Assembly (NCBI GenBank): GCA_032251145.1
Contig: JAVVER010000061.1
Location: 1 to 19,740, forward strand
Source: BRH-c54 sp032251145
GTDB lineage: Bacteria; Bacteroidota; Bacteroidia; Flavobacteriales_E; Vicingaceae
Direction of reading: 5' to 3'
Length of the DNA stretch: 19,740 nucleotides
Shown here: positions 1 through 7,921 of the stretch, one piece after another
Numbering within the stretch: position 1 is the first letter of the stretch
Layout: each line of letters opens with the position of its first letter
Made by a program: the position numbers and the translations under genes
Notes under the pieces: generated by a model
Database searches by the model: none
Told to the model about the DNA's origin: nothing
What the model saw: only the letters and a program-made list of their open reading frames with translations

Positions 1-160
1 AACGCTTATTGTAGGCCGCTTTGGTTAGCGGCTTTCCTTCTGTAGTGTACCCTACAATCATTTCTTTTTCTAAAATTCTATTAATTTTCTCAATAATAGA
101 TACTGTTTTTACACTAAGTATTTTTTGAACGATGTCTAATTTAGCTGCTTGTATGTTCAT
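1..160 (-). CDS. Antitoxin-like small protein, 3' end outside window (partial)
   Basis: The ATG is at 158-160 and 53 codons read without a stop to the window edge. The protein starts MNIQAAKLDIVQKILSV, then has an Ile/Lys/Glu-rich helix, then GYTTEGKPLTKAAYNKR. This layout (a short amphipathic N-terminal helix followed by a 'Y-T-x-x-G-x-P-L-T-K' segment) resembles the small Bacteroidota antitoxins found upstream of RelE/ParE-type toxins, which would inhibit the toxin by direct binding. The toxin gene, if present, would lie beyond position 1, so the pairing cannot be seen. The start is the only in-frame ATG before the conserved part. The family call rests on resemblance only. Confidence 0.55.
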   Translation of the reverse strand, partial: MNIQAAKLDIVQKILSVKTVSIIEKINRILEKEMIVGYTTEGKPLTKAAYNKR

Positions 161-285
161 AATTTATATGATATAAGGTTATGACAAAATTAACGCTTTT
201 TGATTCATTTAGTTTCGTTTTTCACTTGTTTTTTAGTAGGTAGATAAAAGTAGTAAAATGGAGTTAGTGTCAAGTTTAGGAAAGG

Positions 286-711
286 TCAACGCTCTAAATT
301 ATTTATCGTTTTTATTTTTTTTCCATTATCATCAAACAAAATAATTTTATCTAGGATTGATTTTGAACCTCCCCGACCTTTCCCTTTGCTTATTTTTAAG
401 TGAACACTTTTTCGAGTTCCTTTTTTAGAATAAATAATGGTTTTCTGATGTTTTTTCATAAATCCATCTCTAACCCATGCTGAATATTTGTGAATAGATT
501 TTTCCATCAAATCTCCCTCTGGATTAAATTTTTTTTCGATACGTATGTGTCCAAGCAATCCATATCTTGAAATTCTAAAGTACTTATGTTTAGTAACAAT
601 TTCATTACTATTTTCATTAACATCTCTAGCAATTCTTATTGAGGGAAAAGGTTTGTTAAATCTGCATCCGATGGCAAACAAAACAAACAATATGATTAAG
701 AAGTTTTTCAT
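286..711 (-). CDS. Hypothetical lipoprotein (141 aa)
   Basis: Unrecognised protein. Residues 1-16 form an SPII signal peptide (MKNFLIILFVLFAIGC) with a lipobox ending at C16, so the mature protein should be lipid-anchored in the periplasm or outer membrane. The rest is basic and rich in Lys, Ile and Gly, without transmembrane segments. Residues ~53-75 and the last 20 look like beta-hairpin repeats of the 'F-N-x-x-G-x-x' and 'D-D-N-G-K-K-I' kind seen in MORN-like or toxin_15-like lipoproteins, but no family could be fixed. Its start overlaps the stop of the upstream lipoprotein gene by 4 nt (ATGA), which points to translational coupling and a shared mRNA. Confidence 0.7.
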   Translation of the reverse strand: MKNFLIILFVLFAIGCRFNKPFPSIRIARDVNENSNEIVTKHKYFRISRYGLLGHIRIEKKFNPEGDLMEKSIHKYSAWVRDGFMKKHQKTIIYSKKGTRKSVHLKISKGKGRGGSKSILDKIILFDDNGKKIKTINNLER

Positions 712-1523
712 TTTACTTTAATTTCTTCTTTAAACATATAGTCTTTTATTCCTTTAACAGTATAGTACCTTACTTTCCCTTTAATTTGATAATTTCCTTT
801 CTCTAGTGAATCTAAACGAATGTTTGCAAAGGTATAATCATTAGTGGAAGAATATTTAGGATTTATTGAGCTGCCGTTTTTTTTCACTTCTTCAATTATT
901 ATATGCCTACCTTCTTTACTTAATTGCATAGCTTCGTCTGTTAGATTTATAATAACTGTTCCCGAAGAATCAACAGTCGAACTTGACTTTAAATTAGGAG
1001 ACACTCCAAAACCACTACAACCACCTTTTAAAAGGTCATATAGTAATTCCATATAACTACAATATGAAATTGCTAAGTCAATTTTCATTTGAATTAGCAT
1101 TAATTTGTTCTCAGAAATATTAAGTTTTTCAAAGTCGCTTTTATAAGGAGGTAGATAAAGTTCTTTTAAACCATCTTCTTCTTTATTAAATTTTGAATTG
1201 ATAAATGAAAAAGTAGAATCATACATTGTTTGAGCTTCTTCAAACAGGTAATTATTAGGAGATGTTATAGCTGAATCTATTAAATAATAGGAGGTTTTTA
1301 GTAGCGAGTCTATTTTTAAAACATTTTGATAATACGTTTTTTTAAAATATGAATTAGGAGATTCTACCATTTCTATGGCTATACTAATTCTAAAAAATTG
1401 TCCATTATTATCTGCAAACTCAAAATAAGTTTCATACTGTCTTTCATGCTCTTTCACTTGCTCCTCAGATAAGCCACATGAGAAAATCACAAGAATAAAA
1501 AATGTATAAAATAGCCTTTTCAT
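708..1523 (-). CDS. Hypothetical lipoprotein (271 aa)
   Basis: Unrecognised protein. The signal peptide MKRLFYTFFILVIFSCG has a lipobox with Cys at 16, indicating a lipid-anchored envelope protein. Residues ~18-150 are predicted to be mostly helical (many Glu/Lys/Leu and Tyr). Residues ~185-271 look like a beta-sandwich: strands TVIINLTDEAM, RHIIIEEV, YTFANIRLDSLEKGNYQIKG and VRYYTVKG resemble the gliding-motility-type or Ig-like 'x-L-x-x-G-x-Y-x-I-x-G' pattern. It is the first gene of a two-gene operon with the overlapping lipoprotein at 286-711. No TAnnTTTG box is visible upstream. The function is unknown. Confidence 0.7.
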   Translation of the reverse strand: MKRLFYTFFILVIFSCGLSEEQVKEHERQYETYFEFADNNGQFFRISIAIEMVESPNSYFKKTYYQNVLKIDSLLKTSYYLIDSAITSPNNYLFEEAQTMYDSTFSFINSKFNKEEDGLKELYLPPYKSDFEKLNISENKLMLIQMKIDLAISYCSYMELLYDLLKGGCSGFGVSPNLKSSSTVDSSGTVIINLTDEAMQLSKEGRHIIIEEVKKNGSSINPKYSSTNDYTFANIRLDSLEKGNYQIKGKVRYYTVKGIKDYMFKEEIKVK

Positions 1524-1568
1524 GCCACTAAAATAATGATTTTTATGAGAATAGTTATTTTATGAATA

Positions 1569-1596
1569 AAAAAGGAGTTTGAAAAAACTCCTTTTT
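1569..1596. terminator. Intrinsic terminator, bidirectional in form
   Basis: A perfect 12-bp inverted repeat (AAAAAGGAGTTT / AAACTCCTTTTT) with a 4-nt loop GAAA. It lies 3 nt past the stop of hutU, so it would end the minus-strand hutU operon. The A/T tails on both sides make it symmetrical. Confidence 0.8.
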
Positions 1597-1599
1597 CTC

Positions 1600-3729
1600 T
1601 TACAAATTATTTAAAGTATCATCATCCACCAAATTTGGCAACGTAACTTTTAATCCTGGAGTTCTTTCCATTTCTCTTTTAATGGCAAAAATAGCTTCTG
1701 AGTTTCTTGCCCAACTTCTTCGGGCAATGCCATTATTCACATCCCAAAAAAGCATGGATTTTAATCTTCTATCAGCATCGGTAGAACCATCTAAGGTTAA
1801 TCCAAAACCACCATTAATTACTTCTCCCCAGCCAACGCCACCGCCATTGTGTATAGAAACCCAAGTGGCTCCTCTAAAACTGTCTCCAATAACATTATGA
1901 ATTGCCATATCTGCTGTAAATGCAGAGCCATCATAAATATTAGAAGTTTCTCTATAAGGCGAATCTGTTCCTGAAACATCATGATGATCTCGCCCTAAAT
2001 TAATAGGAGCAGAAAGTTGTCCGCTAGCAACCGCTTTGTTAAAGGCTTCGGCAATTTTTATTCTTCCTTCGGCATCGGCATATAAAATTCTAGCTTGAGA
2101 ACCAACTACTAACTTGTTTTCTTGCGCTCCTTTAATCCAGGTAATATTATCTTGCATTTGTTGTTTTATTTCATTGGGAGAAGTTTTTATCATTTCTTCC
2201 AATACTTCGCAAGCAATATCATCGGTAGTTTTTAAATCTTCTGGTTTTCCTGAGGTGCATACCCAACGGAATGGTCCAAATCCATAATCGAAACACATAG
2301 GTCCCATAATATCTTGCACATAGCTAGGATAAGCAAAATCCCCTCCCTGACCTCCCCGAAGGGGAGGGGTATGTGTAAAGTTACCATCAGCATCTTTATA
2401 AATAGCGGCATCTGCTCTTGATGCCTCTAAAAGGAATGCGTTTCCATAGTCGAAAAAATAAGAGCCACGCTTAGCATGTTTATTTATTGCAGCAACTTGC
2501 CTTCTGAGACTTTCTTGAACTTTTTGTTTAAACAATTCAGGATTATTCGCCATCATTTCGTTGCTTTCTTCGTAGCTTAACCCAACAGGGTAGTATCCTC
2601 CCGCCCAAGGATTGTGTAAAGAAGTTTGGTCGGAACCCAAATCTATGTAAATTCCTGCTTCATCAAATTTTTCCCAAAGATCCACTACATTTCCATCATA
2701 AGCAATTGAAACTACTTCTTTATTTGCTTTGGCTTGTCGCACTCTTTCGCAAAGTTCATCTAAATCGCTAATTACTTCGTCCACCCAACCTTGTTCATGT
2801 CGTTTAAAAGTAGCCGCAGGATTTACTTCGGCTGTAACCGAAATAACTCCAGCAATATTTCCTGCTTTGGGTTGAGCACCACTCATTCCTCCTAATCCTG
2901 AAGTAACAAATAATAGCCCCTCCCCAGCCCTCCCCGAAGGGGAGGGAGTGTTTCGCAACGCTCTTTGTTTTCTTGCAGCATTCAACACTGTAATGGTTGT
3001 GCCGTGTACAATTCCTTGTGGACCAATGTACATATAAGAGCCCGCTGTCATTTGACCGTATTGTGTTACACCTAGGGCATTAAATTTTTCCCAATCATCT
3101 GGTTTGGAATAGTTAGGTATCATCATTCCGTTTGTAACCACTACTCTTGGAGCCTCTTTGTGTGAAGGAAATAATCCCATAGGATGTCCGGAATACATTA
3201 CCAAAGTTTGTTCATCTGTCATCTCTGACAAATATTGCATGGTTAATAAATATTGAGCCCAATTTTGGAAAACAGCTCCATTACCACCGTAAGTAATTAA
3301 TTCGTGTGGATGTTGAGCAACAGCAGGGTCTAAATTGTTTTGTATCATCAACATTATAGACTTTGCTTGTATTGATTTTCCAGGATATTCGTCAATAGGT
3401 CGAGCATACATTTCATAATCAGGACGAAAACGATACATGTAAATTCTTCCGTATTTTTCTAGCTCCTCAGTAAATTCTTTTGCCAAAACAGGATGATGTT
3501 TTGCTTTAAAATAACGTAATGCGTTTTTTAGGGCGAGTTTTTTTTCTTCTTTGGAGAGGATGTCTTTACGTTTAGGAGCATGGCTTACCGTGTTATCAAC
3601 TTCTTTTTTTGATGGCAATTCGTTTGGAATTCCTTGTCGTATTGGCGTTTTAAAAAGCCCCTTGTTCCCCGAAAGGGAAACGCTGTTTTTTCGTTTAGGT
3701 GCTTGATTATTAGTTGTATATTTATCCAT
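1600..3729 (-). CDS. hutU: Urocanate hydratase (urocanase), long Bacteroidota form with palindrome-derived insertions
   Basis: Cytosolic, NAD+-dependent EC 4.2.1.49, converting urocanate to 4-imidazolone-5-propionate (second step of histidine breakdown). At 709 aa it is longer than the ~557-aa classical enzyme; Bacteroidota forms have an extended N-terminus. Visible motifs are ITYGGNGAVFQNWAQY (~145-160), the NAD-binding loop GLGGMSGAQPKAGN (~278-291), SDQTSLHNP (~366-374) and GPMCFDYGFGPFRW (~476-489), whose C479 matches the catalytic Cys region. LGRDHHDVSGTDSPYRETSN near the C-terminus is also typical. Residues ~17-25, ~260-272 and ~453-464 (Pro/Gly/Ser/Arg-rich) are encoded by GC-rich palindromic elements and interrupt the conserved fold at loops. 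It is last in a run with the DUF5522-like and DUF502 genes (23-nt gap). No other hut gene is in the window. Confidence 0.93.
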   Translation of the reverse strand: MDKYTTNNQAPKRKNSVSLSGNKGLFKTPIRQGIPNELPSKKEVDNTVSHAPKRKDILSKEEKKLALKNALRYFKAKHHPVLAKEFTEELEKYGRIYMYRFRPDYEMYARPIDEYPGKSIQAKSIMLMIQNNLDPAVAQHPHELITYGGNGAVFQNWAQYLLTMQYLSEMTDEQTLVMYSGHPMGLFPSHKEAPRVVVTNGMMIPNYSKPDDWEKFNALGVTQYGQMTAGSYMYIGPQGIVHGTTITVLNAARKQRALRNTPSPSGRAGEGLLFVTSGLGGMSGAQPKAGNIAGVISVTAEVNPAATFKRHEQGWVDEVISDLDELCERVRQAKANKEVVSIAYDGNVVDLWEKFDEAGIYIDLGSDQTSLHNPWAGGYYPVGLSYEESNEMMANNPELFKQKVQESLRRQVAAINKHAKRGSYFFDYGNAFLLEASRADAAIYKDADGNFTHTPPLRGGQGGDFAYPSYVQDIMGPMCFDYGFGPFRWVCTSGKPEDLKTTDDIACEVLEEMIKTSPNEIKQQMQDNITWIKGAQENKLVVGSQARILYADAEGRIKIAEAFNKAVASGQLSAPINLGRDHHDVSGTDSPYRETSNIYDGSAFTADMAIHNVIGDSFRGATWVSIHNGGGVGWGEVINGGFGLTLDGSTDADRRLKSMLFWDVNNGIARRSWARNSEAIFAIKREMERTPGLKVTLPNLVDDDTLNNL
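2339..2375 (-). repeat. GC-rich palindromic element inside hutU (copy 1)
   Basis: A GC-rich island in an AT-rich gene, containing CCTCCCCGAAGGGGAGG. It reads in frame as TPPLRGGQGGD (residues ~454-464), just before the conserved YPSYVQDIMGPMC segment. Same family as the elements at 2914-2953, 3655-3687 and 3771-3798. Confidence 0.8.
2914..2953 (-). repeat. GC-rich palindromic element inside hutU (copy 2)
   Basis: Contains CCCTCCCCGAAGGGGAGGG, a perfect 8-bp stem around a short loop, plus a flanking AGCCCCTCCCC arm. It is translated as NTPSPSGRAGEGLL (residues ~260-273), separating a helix (NAARKQRALR) from the strand that leads into the NAD-binding loop. The flanking AT-rich coding sequence is intact, so the insertion kept the frame. 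Confidence 0.8.
3655..3687 (-). repeat. Degenerate palindromic element near the hutU 5' end (copy 3)
   Basis: AAGCCCC followed by GTTCCCCGAAAGGGAAAC aligns with copies 1 and 2 in the same orientation, but with several substitutions. It encodes VSLSGNKGLF (residues ~17-26) in the poorly conserved N-terminal extension. It looks like an older, decaying copy. Confidence 0.55.
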
Positions 3730-3752
3730 AATGTATTAAAGTAAAAAAATTA

Positions 3753-3944
3753 TCATTTTTTGTTTTTATAGTGCCTTTCGGGGGTTGGGGGCTTTTTTTT
3801 ATCAAACCCATAAGGACAATGCCGACAACCGTTCTGACAACAATAGCCTCTTTTCAAAAGATACTTTTCAGTAAAAACCTTATAGCCTTCTGGAGTATAA
3901 TAAAAGTCGTCTTTTTCTAATTTATTATTTGAAAACCCTTCCAT
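3753..3944 (-). CDS. DUF5522-like Cys-rich small protein (63 aa)
   Basis: A short protein with the arrangement YYTPEGYKVFTEKYLLKRGY, then CCQNGCRHCPYGF. The four cysteines (C35, C36, C40, C43) in a C-C-x3-C-x2-C pattern suggest metal or Fe-S binding. This fits the small DUF5522-type proteins widespread in Bacteroidota, whose function is unknown. The start is 2 nt from the stop of the DUF502 gene, and hutU starts 23 nt downstream, so all three are probably co-transcribed. The C-terminal tail (KKPPTPERHYKNKK) is encoded partly by a palindromic element and may not be native. Cytosolic: no signal peptide or membrane segment. Confidence 0.75.
   Translation of the reverse strand: MEGFSNNKLEKDDFYYTPEGYKVFTEKYLLKRGYCCQNGCRHCPYGFDKKKPPTPERHYKNKK
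3771..3798 (+). repeat. Palindromic element at the 3' end of the DUF5522-like gene (copy 4, opposite orientation)
   Basis: On the minus strand it reads AGCCCCCAACCCCCGAAAGG, which matches the AGCCCC...CCCCGAAGGGG arm order of the hutU copies on the plus strand. It is therefore inverted relative to them. It is translated as the C-terminal PPTPER stretch. Degenerate: the right arm is short. Confidence 0.5.
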
Positions 3945-3946
3945 TT

Positions 3947-4546
3947 TTATTTAGTGGTTTCTTTTTCTAATTCATCCAAATGAGTGACTCCTCCAGAAAC
4001 AATAAATTTCATAAAATCGGTAGCATTTACATTTTTAACTGGAGTAACTTGCGATGCAGAAACAATAAAAAAATTACCAGAAAAATTATACGAATGAGGA
4101 AGATAAACCCCAATTCTATCGTCAGTTACTCCAAGTTTAGATAAATCATTAGTGGTTATAAATCCTAATTTTTCAAGGTTGGAGTCTTTGCTAAGTTTAA
4201 CTAAAACAGGTTTGTTAAAACTTTTTTTAGAGCCAACAAAGGCAGATAATAAATCTTTTACCGAAGAATAAATGGTTTTTAAGAGTGGTAATTTATCTAG
4301 TAAATGATTAAATTGTGATTTAATAGGTTCTAAAATAATACTGGAACCTACCACTCCTAAAATAGTAATAACAACTATAAGAACCAAAAAACCCATGCCC
4401 GGAACGTTTATTCCTACGGGTATTAATCCATCAAAAAACTTAAAAAGTTCTACAATAATGTAAATGGTTATAGTAACAGGAGCAGCATAAAGCAATCCTC
4501 TAAAAAAGTATTTAAGAAAAAGTTTAAAAATTGACTTAGGTTGCAT
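3947..4546 (-). CDS. DUF502 family membrane protein
   Basis: A 199-aa inner-membrane protein with two predicted transmembrane helices (~14-36 and ~50-72). A conserved segment DKLPLLKTIYSSVKDLLSAF (~84-103) follows, then a soluble alpha/beta part with GVYLPHSYNFSGNFFIVSAS (~146-165), where DUF502 proteins carry a 'P-T-x-P-N/S-x-x-x-G' motif. The length matches the family. The family's role is not established. It heads the three-gene operon with the DUF5522-like gene and hutU, and a TAnnTTTG box lies 21-28 nt upstream of its ATG. Confidence 0.88.
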   Translation of the reverse strand: MQPKSIFKLFLKYFFRGLLYAAPVTITIYIIVELFKFFDGLIPVGINVPGMGFLVLIVVITILGVVGSSIILEPIKSQFNHLLDKLPLLKTIYSSVKDLLSAFVGSKKSFNKPVLVKLSKDSNLEKLGFITTNDLSKLGVTDDRIGVYLPHSYNFSGNFFIVSASQVTPVKNVNATDFMKFIVSGGVTHLDELEKETTK

Positions 4547-4566
4547 AGTATGTGTTTTGATATGGA

Positions 4567-4574
4567 CAAAGATA
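4567..4574 (-). promoter_or_regulatory. Putative Bacteroidota sigma-70-type -7 box for the DUF502-hutU operon
   Basis: The minus strand reads TATCTTTG, an exact match to the Bacteroidota -7 consensus TAnnTTTG. The operon ATG is at 4546, giving a 5' UTR of roughly 14 nt. No clear -33 TTTG element is seen. Confidence 0.55.
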
Positions 4575-4634
4575 CTATACTAAGAGAAACCTTATAATAA
4601 TTAAAACTTTATTTTTTTCTTTCTTTTAGTTTTT

Positions 4635-4642
4635 TAATTTTG
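4635..4642 (+). promoter_or_regulatory. Putative -7 box for the T9SS repeat protein
   Basis: TAATTTTG matches TAnnTTTG exactly, 41 nt before the ATG at 4684. It is divergent from the box at 4567-4574, so both promoters share one ~137-bp intergenic region. No clear -33 element. Confidence 0.5.
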
Positions 4643-4683
4643 CATTCAATTTCAATATTATATAAACTTAAAAATACCTCAAC

Positions 4684-7452
4684 ATGAAAAAAATCTTACT
4701 ATCTTCTTTAGTCTTAATGATGGGAGCAGTAGTTTTTGGTCAGACTTCGAATAGAAGCGAACTTAAGCCGGCTCCACAAAATGTGCTTTTAACCAAAAGC
4801 CATGAATCTTCTCTTAAAAACATGAATGCTCAAAAAACCTTGGCTTGTATTGATACCATCAGGTATTCTCAAACAAAAGAACAAGTTTTAGGAACAGATA
4901 ATTTTTTCATATTTGAATTGTGGGCAAATGATAATGAATCTATGTCGCAAACTTTTTTATTAAATGGAGCTACGCTTGGAATAACAGGCGTAGAGTTTTT
5001 TGGTAGAAATAGTCCAAATGGAATAGCAAGCGTTAGTGTAAGGGCTTCTATTTATAATGTTGATGGAAATAATAATCCAATAACGGAAATAGCTTTTGCT
5101 AATATTACCATATCAGATACAAACTTTTCTTACAGACAAGTTAACTTTACTCCAATTAATGTAACTGGTAACTATGCAGTAGTAATTAGACCAACTAATG
5201 CTGGAGGTATCGTAGATTTCTACGTGAATGATGCAGCACCTAGCCAATCGTATGATGAAAACTTATCTAGAGCAAAATCAGATTGGTACACATCATCAAA
5301 CGGCAACTGGGTAAATATGCCAACTTATACCGTTTCGGGTTTTACAGGTGGTCCATTCGATTTTGAAATGTTAGCTGCACCTAAAATTACTTACACTATA
5401 AATACAGATTTTACCGCTTCTCCTACACCTTCTTGTTTAGGAACTCCTGTAACTTTTACCAATACAACTACACCAACCACTATTTTAAATAGTAGGTTTT
5501 ACAACTTTCAAGAATTTAGAAACTTTTTTCAAACCATACCAGATTCTACTTATGCTTACGCTATGGGTGGAGCAACTCCTTTAATTTGGTCTGAAAATAC
5601 TACATTCACGTATGCTACTGCAGCTAATCATACTCCTATCTTATATACCTTAGGTGGTTTTTGGAACAGTTGTTTAGATAACAACACTAAAACAGTATCT
5701 GTAAATCCATTACCAACTGTAACAGCTAATGCAACTTCAACTTCTGTATGTGCTGGAACGCAAGTTACCCTTACTGGTGGAGGAGCTACTTCTTATACGT
5801 GGAATAATGGGGTTACTAATGGTGTTGCTTTTACACCAACAGCCACAACTACTTATACGGTTACTGGTACAGATGGAAATAATTGTCAGAATACAGCTCA
5901 GGTAACAGTTACTGTAAACCCACTACCAACTGTAACAGCAAATGCATCTGCAACTACTGTTTGTGCTGGCGGACAGGTTACTCTTACTGGTTCCGGAGCT
6001 ACTTCATATACTTGGGATAATGGAGTTACTGATGGGGTGGCTTTTACTCCTACTGCTACAACTACGTATAATGTAACAGGTACTACAGGTTCTTGTTCGG
6101 ATGTTGACCAAATTACTATTACGGTAAATCCTACACCAACAGTAACAGCAAATGCTACTGCAACTTCTGTTTGTGCTGGAACACAAGTTACACTTACTGG
6201 TGGTGGTGCTACTTCATACACATGGGATAATGGAGTTACTAATGGAGTTGCTTTTACACCAACAGCAACTACCACTTATACTGTTACAGGAACTAATGCT
6301 AATAACTGTCAGAATACTGCTCAGGTAACCGTAACAGTAAACCCACTACCAACAGTAACAGCAAATGCAACTGCAACAACAATATGTGCAGGAGGTCAGG
6401 TTACTTTAACAGGTGGAGGAGCTACTTCTTATACTTGGGATAATGGAGTTACTGATGGGGTGGCATTTTCTCCAACAACAACTACTACTTATACGGTTAC
6501 TGGTATAGATGGAAACAACTGCCAAAATACAGCTCAGGTAACTGTAACTGTTGCAACAGGAATTACTGTTACAGCAAATGCAACTGCAACTTCAATTTGT
6601 GCAGGAGACCAAGTAACCTTAACAGGTGGTGGAGCTACTTCTTACTCTTGGGATAATGGTGTAACTAATGGTGTAGCTTTTACTCCTACAGCTTCAACTA
6701 CTTACACCGTTACTGGTACTTCTGGTTCTTGTACAGACAACGATCAAATTACCATTACAGTAAACCCATTGCCAACTGTTACAGCAAATGCATCTGCTTC
6801 TTCTATTTGTAATGGAGACCCTGTTACCTTAACAGGTGGTGGAGCTACTTCTTACTCTTGGGATAATGGTGTTACCGATGGTGTAGCTTTTAATCCTACA
6901 GCCAATACTACTTATACGGTTACTGGTACAGATGCAAACAACTGTCAGAATACGGCAACTACTACGGTTACTGTTACAACTGTTGACGCAACTACAACTA
7001 CAACAGGAACTAGCATTGCTGCTAATAACAATAACGCCACTTACCAATGGGTAGATTGCGATAACAGTAATCAGCCAATTACAGGTGCTACTAGCCAAAG
7101 TTTTACACCTACAGCTACTGGAAATTATGCAGTTGTTGTAACAGAAAACGGATGTAGCGAAACTTCTGCTTGTGAAAACATTATTATTACAGGGATAAAT
7201 GAAGTGAATGCCAACAACAACATTTCTCTATATCCAAACCCTGTTAGGGATGTTTTCACTATTTCATCTTCAAATGATTTAAGCGGAACAGTTGTTAAAA
7301 TTGTTGCTATTACTGGTCAGACTTTAGTAGAAAAAACAATAATTTCAGTAAATACAGCTACTTTTGATATGAGTGTTTATGCTACAGGATTATATTTCGT
7401 AGAGATTAATCAAAACGGCAACCTAAACACCTTAAAAGTGATTAAGAAATAA
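4684..7452 (+). CDS. Secreted T9SS type A cargo protein with six Ig/PKD-like repeats
   Basis: 922 aa. Residues 1-20 are a Sec signal peptide (MKKILLSSLVLMMGAVVFGQ). Residues ~55-235 form a beta-rich N-terminal domain; ~240-339 is a PKD-like linker domain. Residues 340-764 hold six tandem modules of 70-71 aa, each with 'TVTANAxATxxCAGxQVTLTG', 'ATSYxWDNGVT' and 'TYTVTGT' blocks and paired Cys. A further Ig-like domain follows (~765-838), then the T9SS type A sorting domain (839-922) with LYPNPV, a GQ turn and the final GLYFVEI...KVIKK. The sorting domain should direct export across the outer membrane and surface attachment or release. The domains suggest an adhesin or stalk; no catalytic domain was recognised. 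It stands alone, with a strong terminator 22 nt downstream. Confidence 0.9.
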   Translation: MKKILLSSLVLMMGAVVFGQTSNRSELKPAPQNVLLTKSHESSLKNMNAQKTLACIDTIRYSQTKEQVLGTDNFFIFELWANDNESMSQTFLLNGATLGITGVEFFGRNSPNGIASVSVRASIYNVDGNNNPITEIAFANITISDTNFSYRQVNFTPINVTGNYAVVIRPTNAGGIVDFYVNDAAPSQSYDENLSRAKSDWYTSSNGNWVNMPTYTVSGFTGGPFDFEMLAAPKITYTINTDFTASPTPSCLGTPVTFTNTTTPTTILNSRFYNFQEFRNFFQTIPDSTYAYAMGGATPLIWSENTTFTYATAANHTPILYTLGGFWNSCLDNNTKTVSVNPLPTVTANATSTSVCAGTQVTLTGGGATSYTWNNGVTNGVAFTPTATTTYTVTGTDGNNCQNTAQVTVTVNPLPTVTANASATTVCAGGQVTLTGSGATSYTWDNGVTDGVAFTPTATTTYNVTGTTGSCSDVDQITITVNPTPTVTANATATSVCAGTQVTLTGGGATSYTWDNGVTNGVAFTPTATTTYTVTGTNANNCQNTAQVTVTVNPLPTVTANATATTICAGGQVTLTGGGATSYTWDNGVTDGVAFSPTTTTTYTVTGIDGNNCQNTAQVTVTVATGITVTANATATSICAGDQVTLTGGGATSYSWDNGVTNGVAFTPTASTTYTVTGTSGSCTDNDQITITVNPLPTVTANASASSICNGDPVTLTGGGATSYSWDNGVTDGVAFNPTANTTYTVTGTDANNCQNTATTTVTVTTVDATTTTTGTSIAANNNNATYQWVDCDNSNQPITGATSQSFTPTATGNYAVVVTENGCSETSACENIIITGINEVNANNNISLYPNPVRDVFTISSSNDLSGTVVKIVAITGQTLVEKTIISVNTATFDMSVYATGLYFVEINQNGNLNTLKVIKK
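5701..6975 (+). repeat. Six in-frame tandem repeats of 210-213 bp
   Basis: The units begin at 5701, 5914, 6124, 6337, 6550 and 6760, giving periods of 71, 70, 71, 71, 70 and 71 codons. The 71-codon units end in a 'NNCQNTAQ/TVTV' version, the 70-codon units in a 'GSCxDxDQITITV' version. The central block alternates VTNGVAF / VTDGVAF strictly from unit to unit. Synonymous differences between units show that they are not very recent copies. Confidence 0.9.
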
Positions 7453-7473
7453 ATATTAAAATAATTTTTATAG

Positions 7474-7509
7474 AAAACCCTTTTAGCAATTTTGCTGAAA
7501 GGGTTTTTT
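7474..7509 (+). terminator. Intrinsic terminator after the T9SS repeat protein
   Basis: AAAACCCTTTTAGCA and TGCTGAAAGGGTTTT pair over about 15 bp with one G-T wobble and a 4-nt loop. A run of T follows (to 7509). It sits 22 nt past the stop codon. Confidence 0.8.
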
Positions 7510-7921
7510 ATTTTGCTGCGTATTTTTGTTCAAAGTACATACTTTTTAGTGAAGTTGTTTAAAGTTGTCTAATAGTCGAGCCTTAAAAAGCTAAAGTTAG
7601 ATTTTTGTAAAGTTTATATTGAGTTTATCAAAGTGAAGCAAGAACCCCCACTGCCGCATTCTATGATAAAAAGTAACACTTAAACGATATAAATGGATTT
7701 AGAAGCCATATAAACTATCTTTTTTACCGCACCCTTACTTTTATACCTCTGTATTTTTAATTTCTAGCTTTGTTTTTTCCTTAATTATCAAACACTTACG
7801 TTTTTAATTTTAAAAACCAGATAAATAGTAACACTACCCTAAAAATTGTGCGGGTGAAGTTGGGCTGATTGATGTGGAGTTGATTTTGTAAAAAAATAGG
7901 AAAGTTGATTCAGTTTGTATA
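7510..7921. other. Gene-free region with dispersed repeat remnants
   Basis: 412 bp without a supportable gene. It holds a 16-bp sequence TGAAGTTGTTTAAAGT at 7550-7565, which recurs at 12943-12958 and, inverted, at 13090-13105. It also holds a ~47-bp segment at 7873-7919 (GTGGAGTTGATT...ATAGGAAAGT...TTCAGTTTGTA) that recurs with small indels at 9960-10012. No promoter box or hairpin stood out. Confidence 0.6.

Noticed and set aside
5701..6975. Regular 210-213-bp spacing as a CRISPR-like or satellite array
   Set aside because: Units are in frame, encode Ig-like modules and have no short conserved repeat separated by unique spacers.
5898..7098. Long minus-strand open frames inside the T9SS repeat protein gene
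   Set aside because: They are antisense shadows of the six tandem repeats, with repetitive Val/Thr/Pro or Ser/Cys composition, no start signals and a strong gene on the other strand.
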